The notes beneath the pieces were generated by a model, which ran no database searches, was not told the origin of the DNA, and saw only the letters and a list, made by a program, of their open reading frames with translations. A stretch of DNA of 33,732 bases, taken from NCBI GenBank assembly GCA_016213245.1, contig JACRBC010000004.1, positions 1 to 33,732 of the forward strand. Direction: 5' to 3'. The position numbers and the translations under genes were made by a program. This stretch comes from Candidatus Solibacter usitatus. Its GTDB lineage: Bacteria > Acidobacteriota > Terriglobia > Bryobacterales > Bryobacteraceae. Of the stretch, positions 14,531 through 22,975 are shown one piece after another (within the stretch, counting starts at the first letter, position 1; each line of letters opens with the position of its first letter).

Positions 14531-16473
14531 GCCGCGGGCTTGCCCGCCTGGAGAAACTTCAGGAACTCCGAGGTCTCCCTGGTCAGCCCGGCAAACGACG
14601 CCACCACGCTTCCGCCGGGCTCAAAGACGGCATAAAAGGGAATCGCCACCGTCTGAAACATCTTCTCCTGGCGCCGCTGGTTCTCTTCGCTGGCCGCGTC
14701 GGTCCCGTCGGTGTACAGCTCCACCAGGACCATCTCGTCCAGCGCGGCGGCGATCTCCGGCCGCGGGAACATGTTGGCCTTCATCCAGTGGCAGTTGGTG
14801 CAGGCGTAGCCGGTAAAGGCCACCAGCACGCGCCTGTTCTCCGCTTTGGCGCGCGCCAGGGCCCCGTCGAAGTCGTTCTTCATCCACCGGGCCTGTGCCA
14901 GGCCGCCGCCACCGGCAGCCGCACGCTCGGCGGGCGCCGGCACATAAGCCTCCAGCTCCCCAAGCCGCGTACCGAACATCCCCGGCGCCAGGCTCAGGGC
15001 AAAGCCGAGCAGCAGGACGCCCGGCAGCAGCCGTCCCGCGCTCACATCCTCTTCGCGCCGGACGCCTTCCATGCGCAGGAATCCCAGCAGGTACAGCCCC
15101 GGCAGGGCGAACAGCACCATCCACAGAGCCAGGTATCTCTCCCGCGTCAGCAGGCCCCACTGCATCACCTGGTCGACGTTGGCCAGGTACTTCAGCATCG
15201 CCGCCAGAATCAGGAAGCCCAGCACCACCTTGACCCGCGACATCCAGCCGCCGCTGCGCGGCAACTTTCCCAGAAACGACGGGAACAGCGCCAGCAGAAA
15301 AAACGGCGAAGCCAGCGCCGAGGAGAAGGCCAGCATCCCGAGCACCGGCTGGAGCTTGTCGCCGCCCACCGAGGCGGCCAGCAGCGTGCCCATGAACGGG
15401 CCCACGCATGCGAACGCGGCCAGGCAGAAGGTCAGCCCCATGATCAGCGTCCCCAGGTAGCCGCCGCGGTTGGACGCCATGTTCAGCCGGGTCAGCAGGC
15501 CCGTGGGCAGCGTGATCTCAAACGCTCCCAGAAGGCTCAGCCCAAAGGCCAGGAAGACCACCGAAATCAACCCGTTCACCCACGGATTGGCGCCCAGTTG
15601 CACCACCGCGAAAGGCCCCAACGCCGCGCTCAGTCCGAATCCAATGCCTGTGAACAGCACCACGATGCCCAGGCAGAACACCACCGCCTGCGTTACCGCC
15701 TGCCGGCGATTTCCGCCCGCGCCCTGGTTGAGGAAGAACGACATGGTGATCGGGATCATCGGGAAGACGCACGGCGTGAAGATCGCCGCCAGGCCAAAAC
15801 CGAATGCCAGCAGCAGGAAGGAGCCCAGGTCCTGCCGCTGGGCAGCCGGCGCCGTCCGATTGTCCGCCGGCGGCGTAGCCCCGGGCTGGAACCGGACCAA
15901 GCCGGCCGGAATCACGCCCGGCGGGACGGGACTCCCGGCGGCCACTTCCAGCGTGGCCCCGGCGGTCACCTTTTTCGGCGGCAGGCACTCCTTCTCCGTG
16001 CAAAGCTGAAACCGCATCTGCGCCTCCAGATCCAGCGGGCCGGCCGGCGCATCCTTGGCCAGTTCGATGAGCAGCAGAAAGCTCTGCTCGCCCTCATAGG
16101 TCTCTGTGCCGATACTGAAGTTCGGGTCGAAAGCGCGCTTCGGGGCGGGGAAGTAGACGTCCCACTTGGTCACGGCGGGGTTTTCCGCCAGCTTGATCGT
16201 GGTCGCCGTCGGGCCGCCGGTTGGACCCGGCTTGGGCGTCGTGAGCGAATACATGTGCCACGGCGCGGTGAGTTTCAGATTCAGCCGGGCGGTGATCACC
16301 GAGCCAGCCGGGGCCCGCTGCACCGCCGGCGACAGCGTCCATGCCGCCGGTGACGGCTTCTGGGCGGCCAGAGGCAGCCCGCAGACCAGAAGGCCGAGCG
16401 CGGCGCTAGCCCGAAGCCTGGCCGTTTTCCTGCTGCCAACGGTGGATTTCGCTCTCGATGCGGTCGTTGACAT
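14527..16473 (-). CDS. dsbD: Thiol:disulfide interchange protein DsbD
   Basis: Inner-membrane protein that moves reducing power from cytoplasmic thioredoxin to periplasmic proteins. It has 648 residues and all three domains. The N-terminal periplasmic domain has the CTEKEC pair (Cys158/Cys163). The eight-helix membrane domain has Cys235 in [11 protein letters not shown] and Cys356 in [10 protein letters not shown]. The C-terminal thioredoxin domain has CTNC (Cys558/Cys561). A signal peptide is at residues 1-35 ([17 protein letters not shown]). All redox cysteines are present. The only usable start (ATG 16473) lies inside plsX, giving a 68-nt overlap; there are no ATG, GTG or TTG codons in frame between it and the signal peptide. 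It is likely cotranscribed with plsX. Confidence 0.93.
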   Translation of the reverse strand: MSTTASRAKSTVGSRKTARLRASAALGLLVCGLPLAAQKPSPAAWTLSPAVQRAPAGSVITARLNLKLTAPWHMYSLTTPKPGPTGGPTATTIKLAENPAVTKWDVYFPAPKRAFDPNFSIGTETYEGEQSFLLLIELAKDAPAGPLDLEAQMRFQLCTEKECLPPKKVTAGATLEVAAGSPVPPGVIPAGLVRFQPGATPPADNRTAPAAQRQDLGSFLLLAFGFGLAAIFTPCVFPMIPITMSFFLNQGAGGNRRQAVTQAVVFCLGIVVLFTGIGFGLSAALGPFAVVQLGANPWVNGLISVVFLAFGLSLLGAFEITLPTGLLTRLNMASNRGGYLGTLIMGLTFCLAAFACVGPFMGTLLAASVGGDKLQPVLGMLAFSSALASPFFLLALFPSFLGKLPRSGGWMSRVKVVLGFLILAAMLKYLANVDQVMQWGLLTRERYLALWMVLFALPGLYLLGFLRMEGVRREEDVSAGRLLPGVLLLGFALSLAPGMFGTRLGELEAYVPAPAERAAAGGGGLAQARWMKNDFDGALARAKAENRRVLVAFTGYACTNCHWMKANMFPRPEIAAALDEMVLVELYTDGTDAASEENQRRQEKMFQTVAIPFYAVFEPGGSVVASFAGLTRETSEFLKFLQAGKPAA

Positions 16474-17431
16474 GTTCTGAAGCGGACTCGGTAGCCACGC
16501 GGATCGCGTTGCGGATGGCATTGTCGTTCGACCTTCCATGACAGATGATCACCACGCCTTTCACGCCCAGTAGCGGCGCGCCGCCGTACTCGGAATAGTC
16601 CATGCGTTTGCGGAAGTCCTTAAACGCCTGCCGGCTCAGCACCGCCCCGATCTTGCTGGCGATGGTGGCCTGCAGGCTCTCCTTCAACATCTGCTTGACC
16701 ACTTCCACCAGGCCTTCGCTCACCTTCAGCGCCACGTTGCCGATAAAGCCGTCACAAACGATCACGTCGGCGTGGCCCGTGTAGAGGTCGCGCCCCTCCA
16801 CGTTGCCGATGAAGTTCAGCGGCATGGTCTTCAGCAGCAGCGACGCCGCCTTGGTCAGGTCGTTGCCCTTGTGCTCCTCTTCGCCGATGGAGAGAATCCC
16901 CACCCGGGGCGATTGCGTGTGGAACACCAGCCGCGAATAGACTTCCCCCATCAGCGCGAACTGCGCCAGCATGCGGGCCGACGAATCCACGTTGGCGCCG
17001 ACGTCCACCAGCACCGCCGGCTTGCCCTTGATCGTTGGGAAAGGATTGGTGAGCGCCGGCCGGTCCACTCCGGGAATCATCCCCAGCACGGTCTTGGATA
17101 TGGCCATCACCGCGCCCGTGTTGCCGGCCGAAACCAGGCCGTCGGCTTCGCCGTCCCGCACCAGCCGTGAAGCGATGCGGATGCTCGAGTCGCGCTTGGT
17201 CCGCAAGGCCTTGGCCGGATTGTCCTCCATCGTCACCACTTCGCTGGCGTGGACGATGCGGATCGGGAGCTTGCGCCAGCCGTCGTATTTCGACAGCTCG
17301 GCCTTCAGCACGTTCTCCTTGCCGACCAGCAGGACGTTGACGTCCTGATCTCGTGCGGCACGAACCGCGCCGTGCACCTCGGGGACGGGAGCGTGGTCGC
17401 CCCCCATGGCATCCACTGCGATGGTGATCAT
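16406..17431 (-). CDS. plsX: Phosphate acyltransferase PlsX
   Basis: Makes acyl-phosphate from acyl-ACP, the first step toward phosphatidic acid in the PlsX/PlsY route. It is 341 residues, the usual length. The N-terminus [14 protein letters not shown] is the family signature. [49 protein letters not shown] and [15 protein letters not shown] are the other conserved blocks. It belongs to the yceD-rpmF-plsX cluster, well known across bacteria, here extended by dsbD. rpmF lies 38 nt upstream. Confidence 0.98.
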   Translation of the reverse strand: MITIAVDAMGGDHAPVPEVHGAVRAARDQDVNVLLVGKENVLKAELSKYDGWRKLPIRIVHASEVVTMEDNPAKALRTKRDSSIRIASRLVRDGEADGLVSAGNTGAVMAISKTVLGMIPGVDRPALTNPFPTIKGKPAVLVDVGANVDSSARMLAQFALMGEVYSRLVFHTQSPRVGILSIGEEEHKGNDLTKAASLLLKTMPLNFIGNVEGRDLYTGHADVIVCDGFIGNVALKVSEGLVEVVKQMLKESLQATIASKIGAVLSRQAFKDFRKRMDYSEYGGAPLLGVKGVVIICHGRSNDNAIRNAIRVATESASEHVNDRIESEIHRWQQENGQASG

Positions 17432-17469
17432 TCAATCCACTGAAGTTCGAGCGCTTGACGCCGTCCAGG

Positions 17470-17652
17470 CTACTGCTGAACGACCTCGATCACTTCACGC
17501 GTCTTATACCACCCGCAATGCGGGCAAGCCCGGTGCGGCAGCTTCATTTCATGGCACTTCGGGCACTCGCTCAGACCAGCCACTTTCAGTGAGTCGTGCG
17601 TGCGGCGTGCGCTGGTACGCCGCTTGGAGTGGCGTCGTTTCGGATTCGGCAT
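17470..17652 (-). CDS. rpmF: 50S ribosomal protein bL32
   Basis: 60 residues with MPNPKRRHSKRRTSARRTHDSL at the start, typical of bL32. The zinc-ribbon cysteines are in ECPKCHE and ACPHCGWYK (Cys30, 33, 43, 46), so it is the zinc-containing form. It sits between yceD and plsX, the standard arrangement, and is expressed with them. Component of the 50S near the peptidyl-transferase exit. Confidence 0.98.
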   Translation of the reverse strand: MPNPKRRHSKRRTSARRTHDSLKVAGLSECPKCHEMKLPHRACPHCGWYKTREVIEVVQQ

Positions 17653-17772
17653 TGCTTCCTTCCTGTTTAGCCTCTCCCCGCGGAACGGTCCCGGCCGGGT
17701 CGCCGGAGCCCCCAGCCGCGACCGGGAGAAATGACAAGTCTTTTCTATTTTAGTAGATCCGGACGCCTCTTG

Positions 17773-18291
17773 TCACCGGAGCTGCTTGAACGCCTCCCAC
17801 CGCGCGTCGCTCGTCACCGTTGCGCAGCCGCACTGCCTGTCGTTGCGGTTCACCCCGCACACCGGACAGAGCCCCTTGCAGTCCTCCCGGCAGATGGCCT
17901 GCATCGGCAGGCTGAGCAGCACGTGCTCGCGGATCGCCTCGCGCAGTTCCACCCCGTCGCCGTCGTAAAACGACAGATCGATTTCACCCTCCTCCAGGTG
18001 AACCTCCCCATGCCCGCCGGCCTTCACCGCCGGGCGGTAGAACAGGTCGAAATCGCCGTCTACCGGCATCCGGGCAGGTTCCAGGCAGCGGTCGCAGGCG
18101 GCCTCGATCCCCGCCGTGACGTGCCCCCGCAGCCGGATCTCGCCTAATGTGTTGCGCAGCAACTCCGCCGTCCCCGCCACCCTTAAGTCCCCGATCTGAC
18201 TGAACTCTTCCGGAAACTGGATCTCACCGGGCCGGTAGCAGACGTCGAAGAGAATCGGGTGGTGTTCCAGTTCGGTCAGTGTAAAGAACAT
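17773..18291 (-). CDS. YceD/DUF177 protein (23S rRNA accumulation)
   Basis: 172 residues. DUF177 proteins such as E. coli YceD help 23S rRNA accumulate and are almost always adjacent to rpmF. The diagnostic features are CDRCLEP in the middle (residues 67-73) and a C-terminal cysteine group in CREDCKGLCPVCGVNRNDRQCGC, a probable zinc site. The beta-strand-rich N-terminal part contains the G-x-A/V repeats usual for the family. rpmF follows after 120 nt. It is the first gene of the yceD-rpmF-plsX-dsbD group; no clear promoter hexamers were assigned. Confidence 0.9.
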   Translation of the reverse strand: MFFTLTELEHHPILFDVCYRPGEIQFPEEFSQIGDLRVAGTAELLRNTLGEIRLRGHVTAGIEAACDRCLEPARMPVDGDFDLFYRPAVKAGGHGEVHLEEGEIDLSFYDGDGVELREAIREHVLLSLPMQAICREDCKGLCPVCGVNRNDRQCGCATVTSDARWEAFKQLR

Positions 18292-18337
18292 GGCAGGCTC
18301 CTGCTTACTCCATGATACCGCCCGCCCGGCGGACGGC

Positions 18338-19114
18338 TCAGTCCTTCGCCGCCGGCAGCCAGCGGCGGATCAGCAGGTCGTAGAGTCCGGCGCCCACCAG
18401 CCCGCCGGCCAGCGGCGCCACAACCGGTATCCACCAGATTGCCCCGCCGTCGGTCAGCCCGTTGTTCTTATACCCCAGTGCTGTCACCAGCAGGCGCGGG
18501 CCAAAGTCGCGCGCCGGATTGATGGCATAGCCGTGCAGCTTACCAAAAGAAATCCCGATCGCCACCACGATCAGCCCGATGATCACCGGAGTCAGGTTCC
18601 CGGCCACAGGCTGGTTGCGCTCGTCGGTCACCGCAAAAACCAGAAATAGCAGCAGCGCCGTGCCCAGCGCCTGGTCGAAGAAGCCCGCCGAGAGCGCCTC
18701 GGGAAACGCCGGGAACGTCGTGAACATCCCAGCCGTCTTCTCCAGCAGCGGGTCGAACTTCTCAATCGCCAGCCTGTAGTTGGCAAACACCAGCCCCGCA
18801 CCGGCCATCGCCCCCAGCACCTGCGCCAGGCAGTAAGGCGCTACTCTTGCCCACGAAAAGCCCCGGAATACCGCCAGCGCCAGCGTCACCGCCGGGTTCA
18901 GGTGCGCGCCGCTGATCTTGCCCGCGGCAAACACCCCCAGCATCACCCCCAATCCCCAACCCAGCACGATGTTGGTGTAGCCGCCATTCACTACCTCGCC
19001 CGGCACGCCCGAGCCGAACAGCACCACCATGGCGCATACCCCGGCGCCAAACAGCAGAATAATCATTGTGCCGGCGAATTCGGCCAGCAGCTCTCCGAGC
19101 AGTCCATTGCGCAT
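18338..19114 (-). CDS. Aquaporin/glycerol facilitator (MIP family)
   Basis: 258 residues with six membrane segments and two half-helices bearing the NPA motifs: SGAHLNPAVTLA and GYAINPARDFGPR. The Asp after the second NPAR and the long loop between helices 3 and 4 indicate the aquaglyceroporin (GlpF) branch rather than a strict water channel. MRNGLLGELLAEFAGTMIILLFGAG is the classical N-terminus. It conducts glycerol and small neutral solutes passively. No glycerol kinase is next to it in this window. The next minus-strand gene upstream ends 13 nt before its start. Confidence 0.95.
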   Translation of the reverse strand: MRNGLLGELLAEFAGTMIILLFGAGVCAMVVLFGSGVPGEVVNGGYTNIVLGWGLGVMLGVFAAGKISGAHLNPAVTLALAVFRGFSWARVAPYCLAQVLGAMAGAGLVFANYRLAIEKFDPLLEKTAGMFTTFPAFPEALSAGFFDQALGTALLLFLVFAVTDERNQPVAGNLTPVIIGLIVVAIGISFGKLHGYAINPARDFGPRLLVTALGYKNNGLTDGGAIWWIPVVAPLAGGLVGAGLYDLLIRRWLPAAKD

Positions 19115-19127
19115 GGGCTAGAGGATA

Positions 19128-19874
19128 CTACTCCGGCAGGGCCTTTTCCAACCAGTCCATCATTTCTTTTTGCCGCTCCAGCTTGCCCGTGCCCACCTCC
19201 AGGTTCACGTAGCGCACCCCCAGCCGCGCACACAGCCGTGACATGGAGCCGTCGTCCTCCCCTTCCGGCGCGCTTTGCAGCACTACGTTGTACGGACCCT
19301 GCGACAACAGCTTGTAGTCCCTGCCATCGGTCGCCAGGAAGAACTCGTGCGGCTCGCCGCGCCGGGGCAGGGAAGCCGCCTGCGAGATCCCCACCTCGTC
19401 TTCCACCGAGTATCCCCGGGCATTGTTGTGCAGCGCGAAAAGCAACCCGCGCTTCGGCGGCAGGAGCGCCTTCACCAGCTTCGGACGCGCCCCGTCCAGC
19501 CAGTCCAGAGCACGCATCACCTCCAGATCGCTCCAGCCCGGGTTCAGCCGCCGGTAGCTCTTCTCCGCCCCGGCCCGCGAGTACATCCGGTTGGGGTCCA
19601 GCCTGCCGCCCGCCACTGTCACCAGCCGGTCGCTGCCGGTCACGCTGAACGCCACCCCGCGCCGCGTCCGCATGTGCTCGGCCAGCGCCTTGGCGGCCGC
19701 GGTCTCGTCGCCGTGGATACGCAGATACCTTCTGCGCGACCGGCCGTTGGTGGTCCTCTCGAACTGGATGTCGGCAAGAAGCACCAACTCTAAGTGGTGC
19801 TTTCTCGGGCCGAAGATCGACATGAGCACGGCGCGCCGGCTCAGGCCCTGTTCTGATGAAGTTGCCGCGACCAT
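19128..19874 (-). CDS. Hypothetical protein with M14/AstE-like metallohydrolase pattern
   Basis: 248 residues as drawn; an internal ATG at 19823 (MSIFGPRKHHLE) is an equally plausible start. I recognise no named family, but the order of residues matches M14 carboxypeptidase/succinylglutamate-desuccinylase enzymes: HxxE in LRIHGDETAA (His54, Glu57), DPNRMYSR (Asn95, Arg96), FALHNN (His149) and VNLEVGTG (Glu226). In that fold these would be two zinc ligands, substrate-binding Asn/Arg, the third ligand and the catalytic Glu. The substrate is unknown. It lies upstream of the GlpF gene with a 13-nt gap, so they may be cotranscribed. It is divergent from gdhA with 36 bp between starts. No signal peptide is clear. 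Confidence 0.7.
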   Translation of the reverse strand: MVAATSSEQGLSRRAVLMSIFGPRKHHLELVLLADIQFERTTNGRSRRRYLRIHGDETAAAKALAEHMRTRRGVAFSVTGSDRLVTVAGGRLDPNRMYSRAGAEKSYRRLNPGWSDLEVMRALDWLDGARPKLVKALLPPKRGLLFALHNNARGYSVEDEVGISQAASLPRRGEPHEFFLATDGRDYKLLSQGPYNVVLQSAPEGEDDGSMSRLCARLGVRYVNLEVGTGKLERQKEMMDWLEKALPE

Positions 19875-19890
19875 ATCCTATGAGCATAAT
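19862..19890 (+). promoter_or_regulatory. Promoter candidate of the glutamate dehydrogenase gene
   Basis: TTGCCG at 19862-19867, a 17-nt spacer and CATAAT at 19885-19890. A strong SD, GGAGGTGATC, at 19897-19906 precedes ATG 19911 by 4 nt. The -35 box overlaps the start of the divergent gene if that begins at 19874. Confidence 0.5.
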
Positions 19891-19910
19891 AGGGGCGGAG
19901 GTGATCATTC

Positions 19911-21200
<1,290 letters not shown>

Positions 21201-21208
21201 GGAAAACA

Positions 21209-21234
21209 GGGGGACACACTTCAGTGTGTCCCCC
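21209..21234. repeat. 26-bp palindromic repeat, copy 1
   Basis: Perfect inverted repeat with 11-nt arms GGGGGACACAC / GTGTGTCCCCC and loop TTCA. It lies 9 bp after the gdhA stop codon. The adjoining sequence contains a shared CCCTGCGCCCCGCCCTTCGTG-like block, also near copy 2. It may act as a terminator or as a REP-like mobile repeat. Confidence 0.85.
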
Positions 21235-21327
21235 TCACCGAATCCCCCTCACCGAATCCCACGGCCCGTCCCTGCGCCCCGCCCTTCGTGGCGCCGATGG
21301 GGTTCGATACCGTCCGGGAATCCCGGT

Positions 21328-22716
21328 TTAGAGTCGGGGCCTCTTCCAGCCGCCGCAAGCCTGTTCCAGATGTGACGCCACCGCCAGCGCAATGTGCTCC
21401 TTCCACGGCGCGGCGACAACCTGAACATTGATAGGTAGTCCCTCGGCGGACTCGCCGCAACGGACGACGGCGCCGGGGCAACCGCTCAGGTTGTGAGCGA
21501 TGGTGTAGGAGAAGGCGGGCAGATGGGCCACCGATTCGCCGTGCGGGAGCGCCGGGAAAGCGTTCACCGGGCAGAGCAGCGCGTCGTAGCGCTGGAAGAA
21601 GCTCAGCACTTGCATGCGGTAGAGATCGCGGCGAACCAGCAAAGCGCCGAACTCGGTGCTGGAGACGGCCCGTTGCCGGAATACCTCCAACGTTTCGCCC
21701 AACAGAGGAGACAACTCGGTGGTCCCGCACATTTTCAGCAGCTCGCGCAGGCCGGCGCCGCCGTCGGCGGCCATCAGTCCCAGGAATATCTCGTAACATT
21801 CAGGCGTGCCTTCCGGGATGCCCTCCTCGACAATCGAGCCCGATGCGGCCACCTGCCTGGCGGCCTGCTCGACCGTGGCTGCGGTTTCCGGTGTGCAGGG
21901 CTGAATTCCGTTGTGCGTGTGGAAAGCGATGCGCAGCTTGCCCGGCCGAACCTCGTCCGGGTCGCCGAGGGTTGCATCCACGGCGCTGGCGTCGATCATG
22001 TCAGGTCCCATCATCAGCGGCAGAGTCAGCGTTAAGTCTTCGACAAAGCGCGCCATCGGCCCCGCCGTTGCCGCCAAAGTCACGACGCCGAACGGTCCCG
22101 GGAAGTAGCCGGTGAGCGGGACTCGCCCGAGCGTGGTCTTCAAGCCGGCGATGCCATTGTTGTGCGCGGGGAGCCGGATGCTGCCGCCCAGGTCACCCCC
22201 GGCTTCGAACGGAGAACAGCCGCTGGCGATGGCCGCTGCTCCTCCGCCGCCGCTGCCTCCGGCCGAGCGGGAGGCCAGATATGGATTGAGCGTGCGGCCG
22301 TAGACGAGGTTGTCGGACTCAAATGCGAAGGAGAATTCAGGCAGGTTCGTGACGCCGATGGGTATCGCGCCTGCCTGCCTCATGCGGGCGATGACGGTGG
22401 CGTCCTGCTGCGCGACGAAGCCCTTGCGTCCCAGCGTGCCGCCGGTGTTGATCATGCCGGCGCAGTCCCAGGCGCCCTTGACGGTCATGGGTACGCCGTG
22501 CAGCGGGCCGTCCGCGGCGCCCCGGGCCAACCGCTGGTCGGCGGCTCGCGCGGAGGTCATGGCCGCCTCCCCATCCAGCTCGACAATCGCGTTGAGTCTT
22601 GGATTCACCTGCGCGATGCGGTCGAGATGGGCCTCCGTCAGCTCGGCGGAAGAAAGCGTCTTGTTGCGCACCATCGCCGCCATTCGCTTCAGCGAAAGAA
22701 ACATGAGTTCGTTCAT
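21328..22716 (-). CDS. Amidase (amidase signature family)
   Basis: 462 residues, a serine hydrolase acting on amide bonds. The Ser-cisSer-Lys triad is complete: Lys80 (GVPMTVKGAWD), cis-Ser155 (SAGGSGGGGAAA) and nucleophile Ser179 (GGDLGGSIRLPA), with the exact 24-residue Ser-Ser spacing. The classic GGSSGGS is varied to GGSGGGG, but the functional first Ser is kept. The substrate is unknown; it could be an acetamide/indoleacetamide- or peptide-type amidase, and it is not GatA by context because gatB/gatC are absent. It is bracketed by two copies of the 26-bp palindrome. A 44-codon ORF upstream overlaps its start by 3 nt. Confidence 0.93.
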   Translation of the reverse strand: MNELMFLSLKRMAAMVRNKTLSSAELTEAHLDRIAQVNPRLNAIVELDGEAAMTSARAADQRLARGAADGPLHGVPMTVKGAWDCAGMINTGGTLGRKGFVAQQDATVIARMRQAGAIPIGVTNLPEFSFAFESDNLVYGRTLNPYLASRSAGGSGGGGAAAIASGCSPFEAGGDLGGSIRLPAHNNGIAGLKTTLGRVPLTGYFPGPFGVVTLAATAGPMARFVEDLTLTLPLMMGPDMIDASAVDATLGDPDEVRPGKLRIAFHTHNGIQPCTPETAATVEQAARQVAASGSIVEEGIPEGTPECYEIFLGLMAADGGAGLRELLKMCGTTELSPLLGETLEVFRQRAVSSTEFGALLVRRDLYRMQVLSFFQRYDALLCPVNAFPALPHGESVAHLPAFSYTIAHNLSGCPGAVVRCGESAEGLPINVQVVAAPWKEHIALAVASHLEQACGGWKRPRL

Positions 22717-22847
22717 CGAGCCACCTTTCCTGCGGCCAGCCAGGCTATCAGAGCGAGGCCCAACACGGCTGCGGTATCCACCGCATCATGATAGCGCCCG
22801 CAGACGCCGGCGCTGGCCTCGAAGTGGCCGTTGTACGCACTGCTCAC
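22713..22847 (-). CDS. Possible 44-residue ORF or gene remnant ahead of the amidase
   Basis: GTG at 22847 to TGA at 22715-22713, overlapping the amidase ATG (ATGA-type). The peptide contains YNGHFEASAGVCGRYHDAVD followed by a hydrophobic helix AAVLGLALIAWLAAGK. The frame remains open upstream into the repeat copy at 22901-22926. It therefore could be the C-terminal fragment of a longer protein cut off by the repeat, or a small membrane protein coupled to the amidase. The family is not recognised. Confidence is low because the region is GC-rich and open frames are common. Confidence 0.35.
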   Translation of the reverse strand: MSSAYNGHFEASAGVCGRYHDAVDTAAVLGLALIAWLAAGKVAR

Positions 22848-22900
22848 CCGCTGGGCGTGATTCCCCGCCGGCGTCCTGCGTCCCGCCCCTCGTGGCGCTT

Positions 22901-22926
22901 GGGGGACACGCTTCAGTGTGTCCCCC
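22901..22926. repeat. 26-bp palindromic repeat, copy 2
   Basis: Same element as at 21209-21234, with one change (A to G in the left arm, still able to pair as G-U in RNA). The flanks repeat a GCGTCCCGCCC(C/G)TCG(T/C) block on both sides. It lies between the amidase and mutS. Confidence 0.85.
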
Positions 22927-22975
22927 TCACCGCATCCCTCTGCGTCCCGCCCGTCGCTTTGTCTACCCTAGTGAG

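Noticed and set aside
21295-21335. tRNA-like T-loop sequence GGTTCGATACC
   Set aside because: No acceptor or anticodon stems can be built around it, and it overlaps the repeat-associated spacer and amidase 3' end.
22310-22975. 222-codon N-terminal extension of MutS
   Set aside because: It is antisense to the amidase and passes through the palindromic repeat; MutS homologues begin at the TPLMRQY region.
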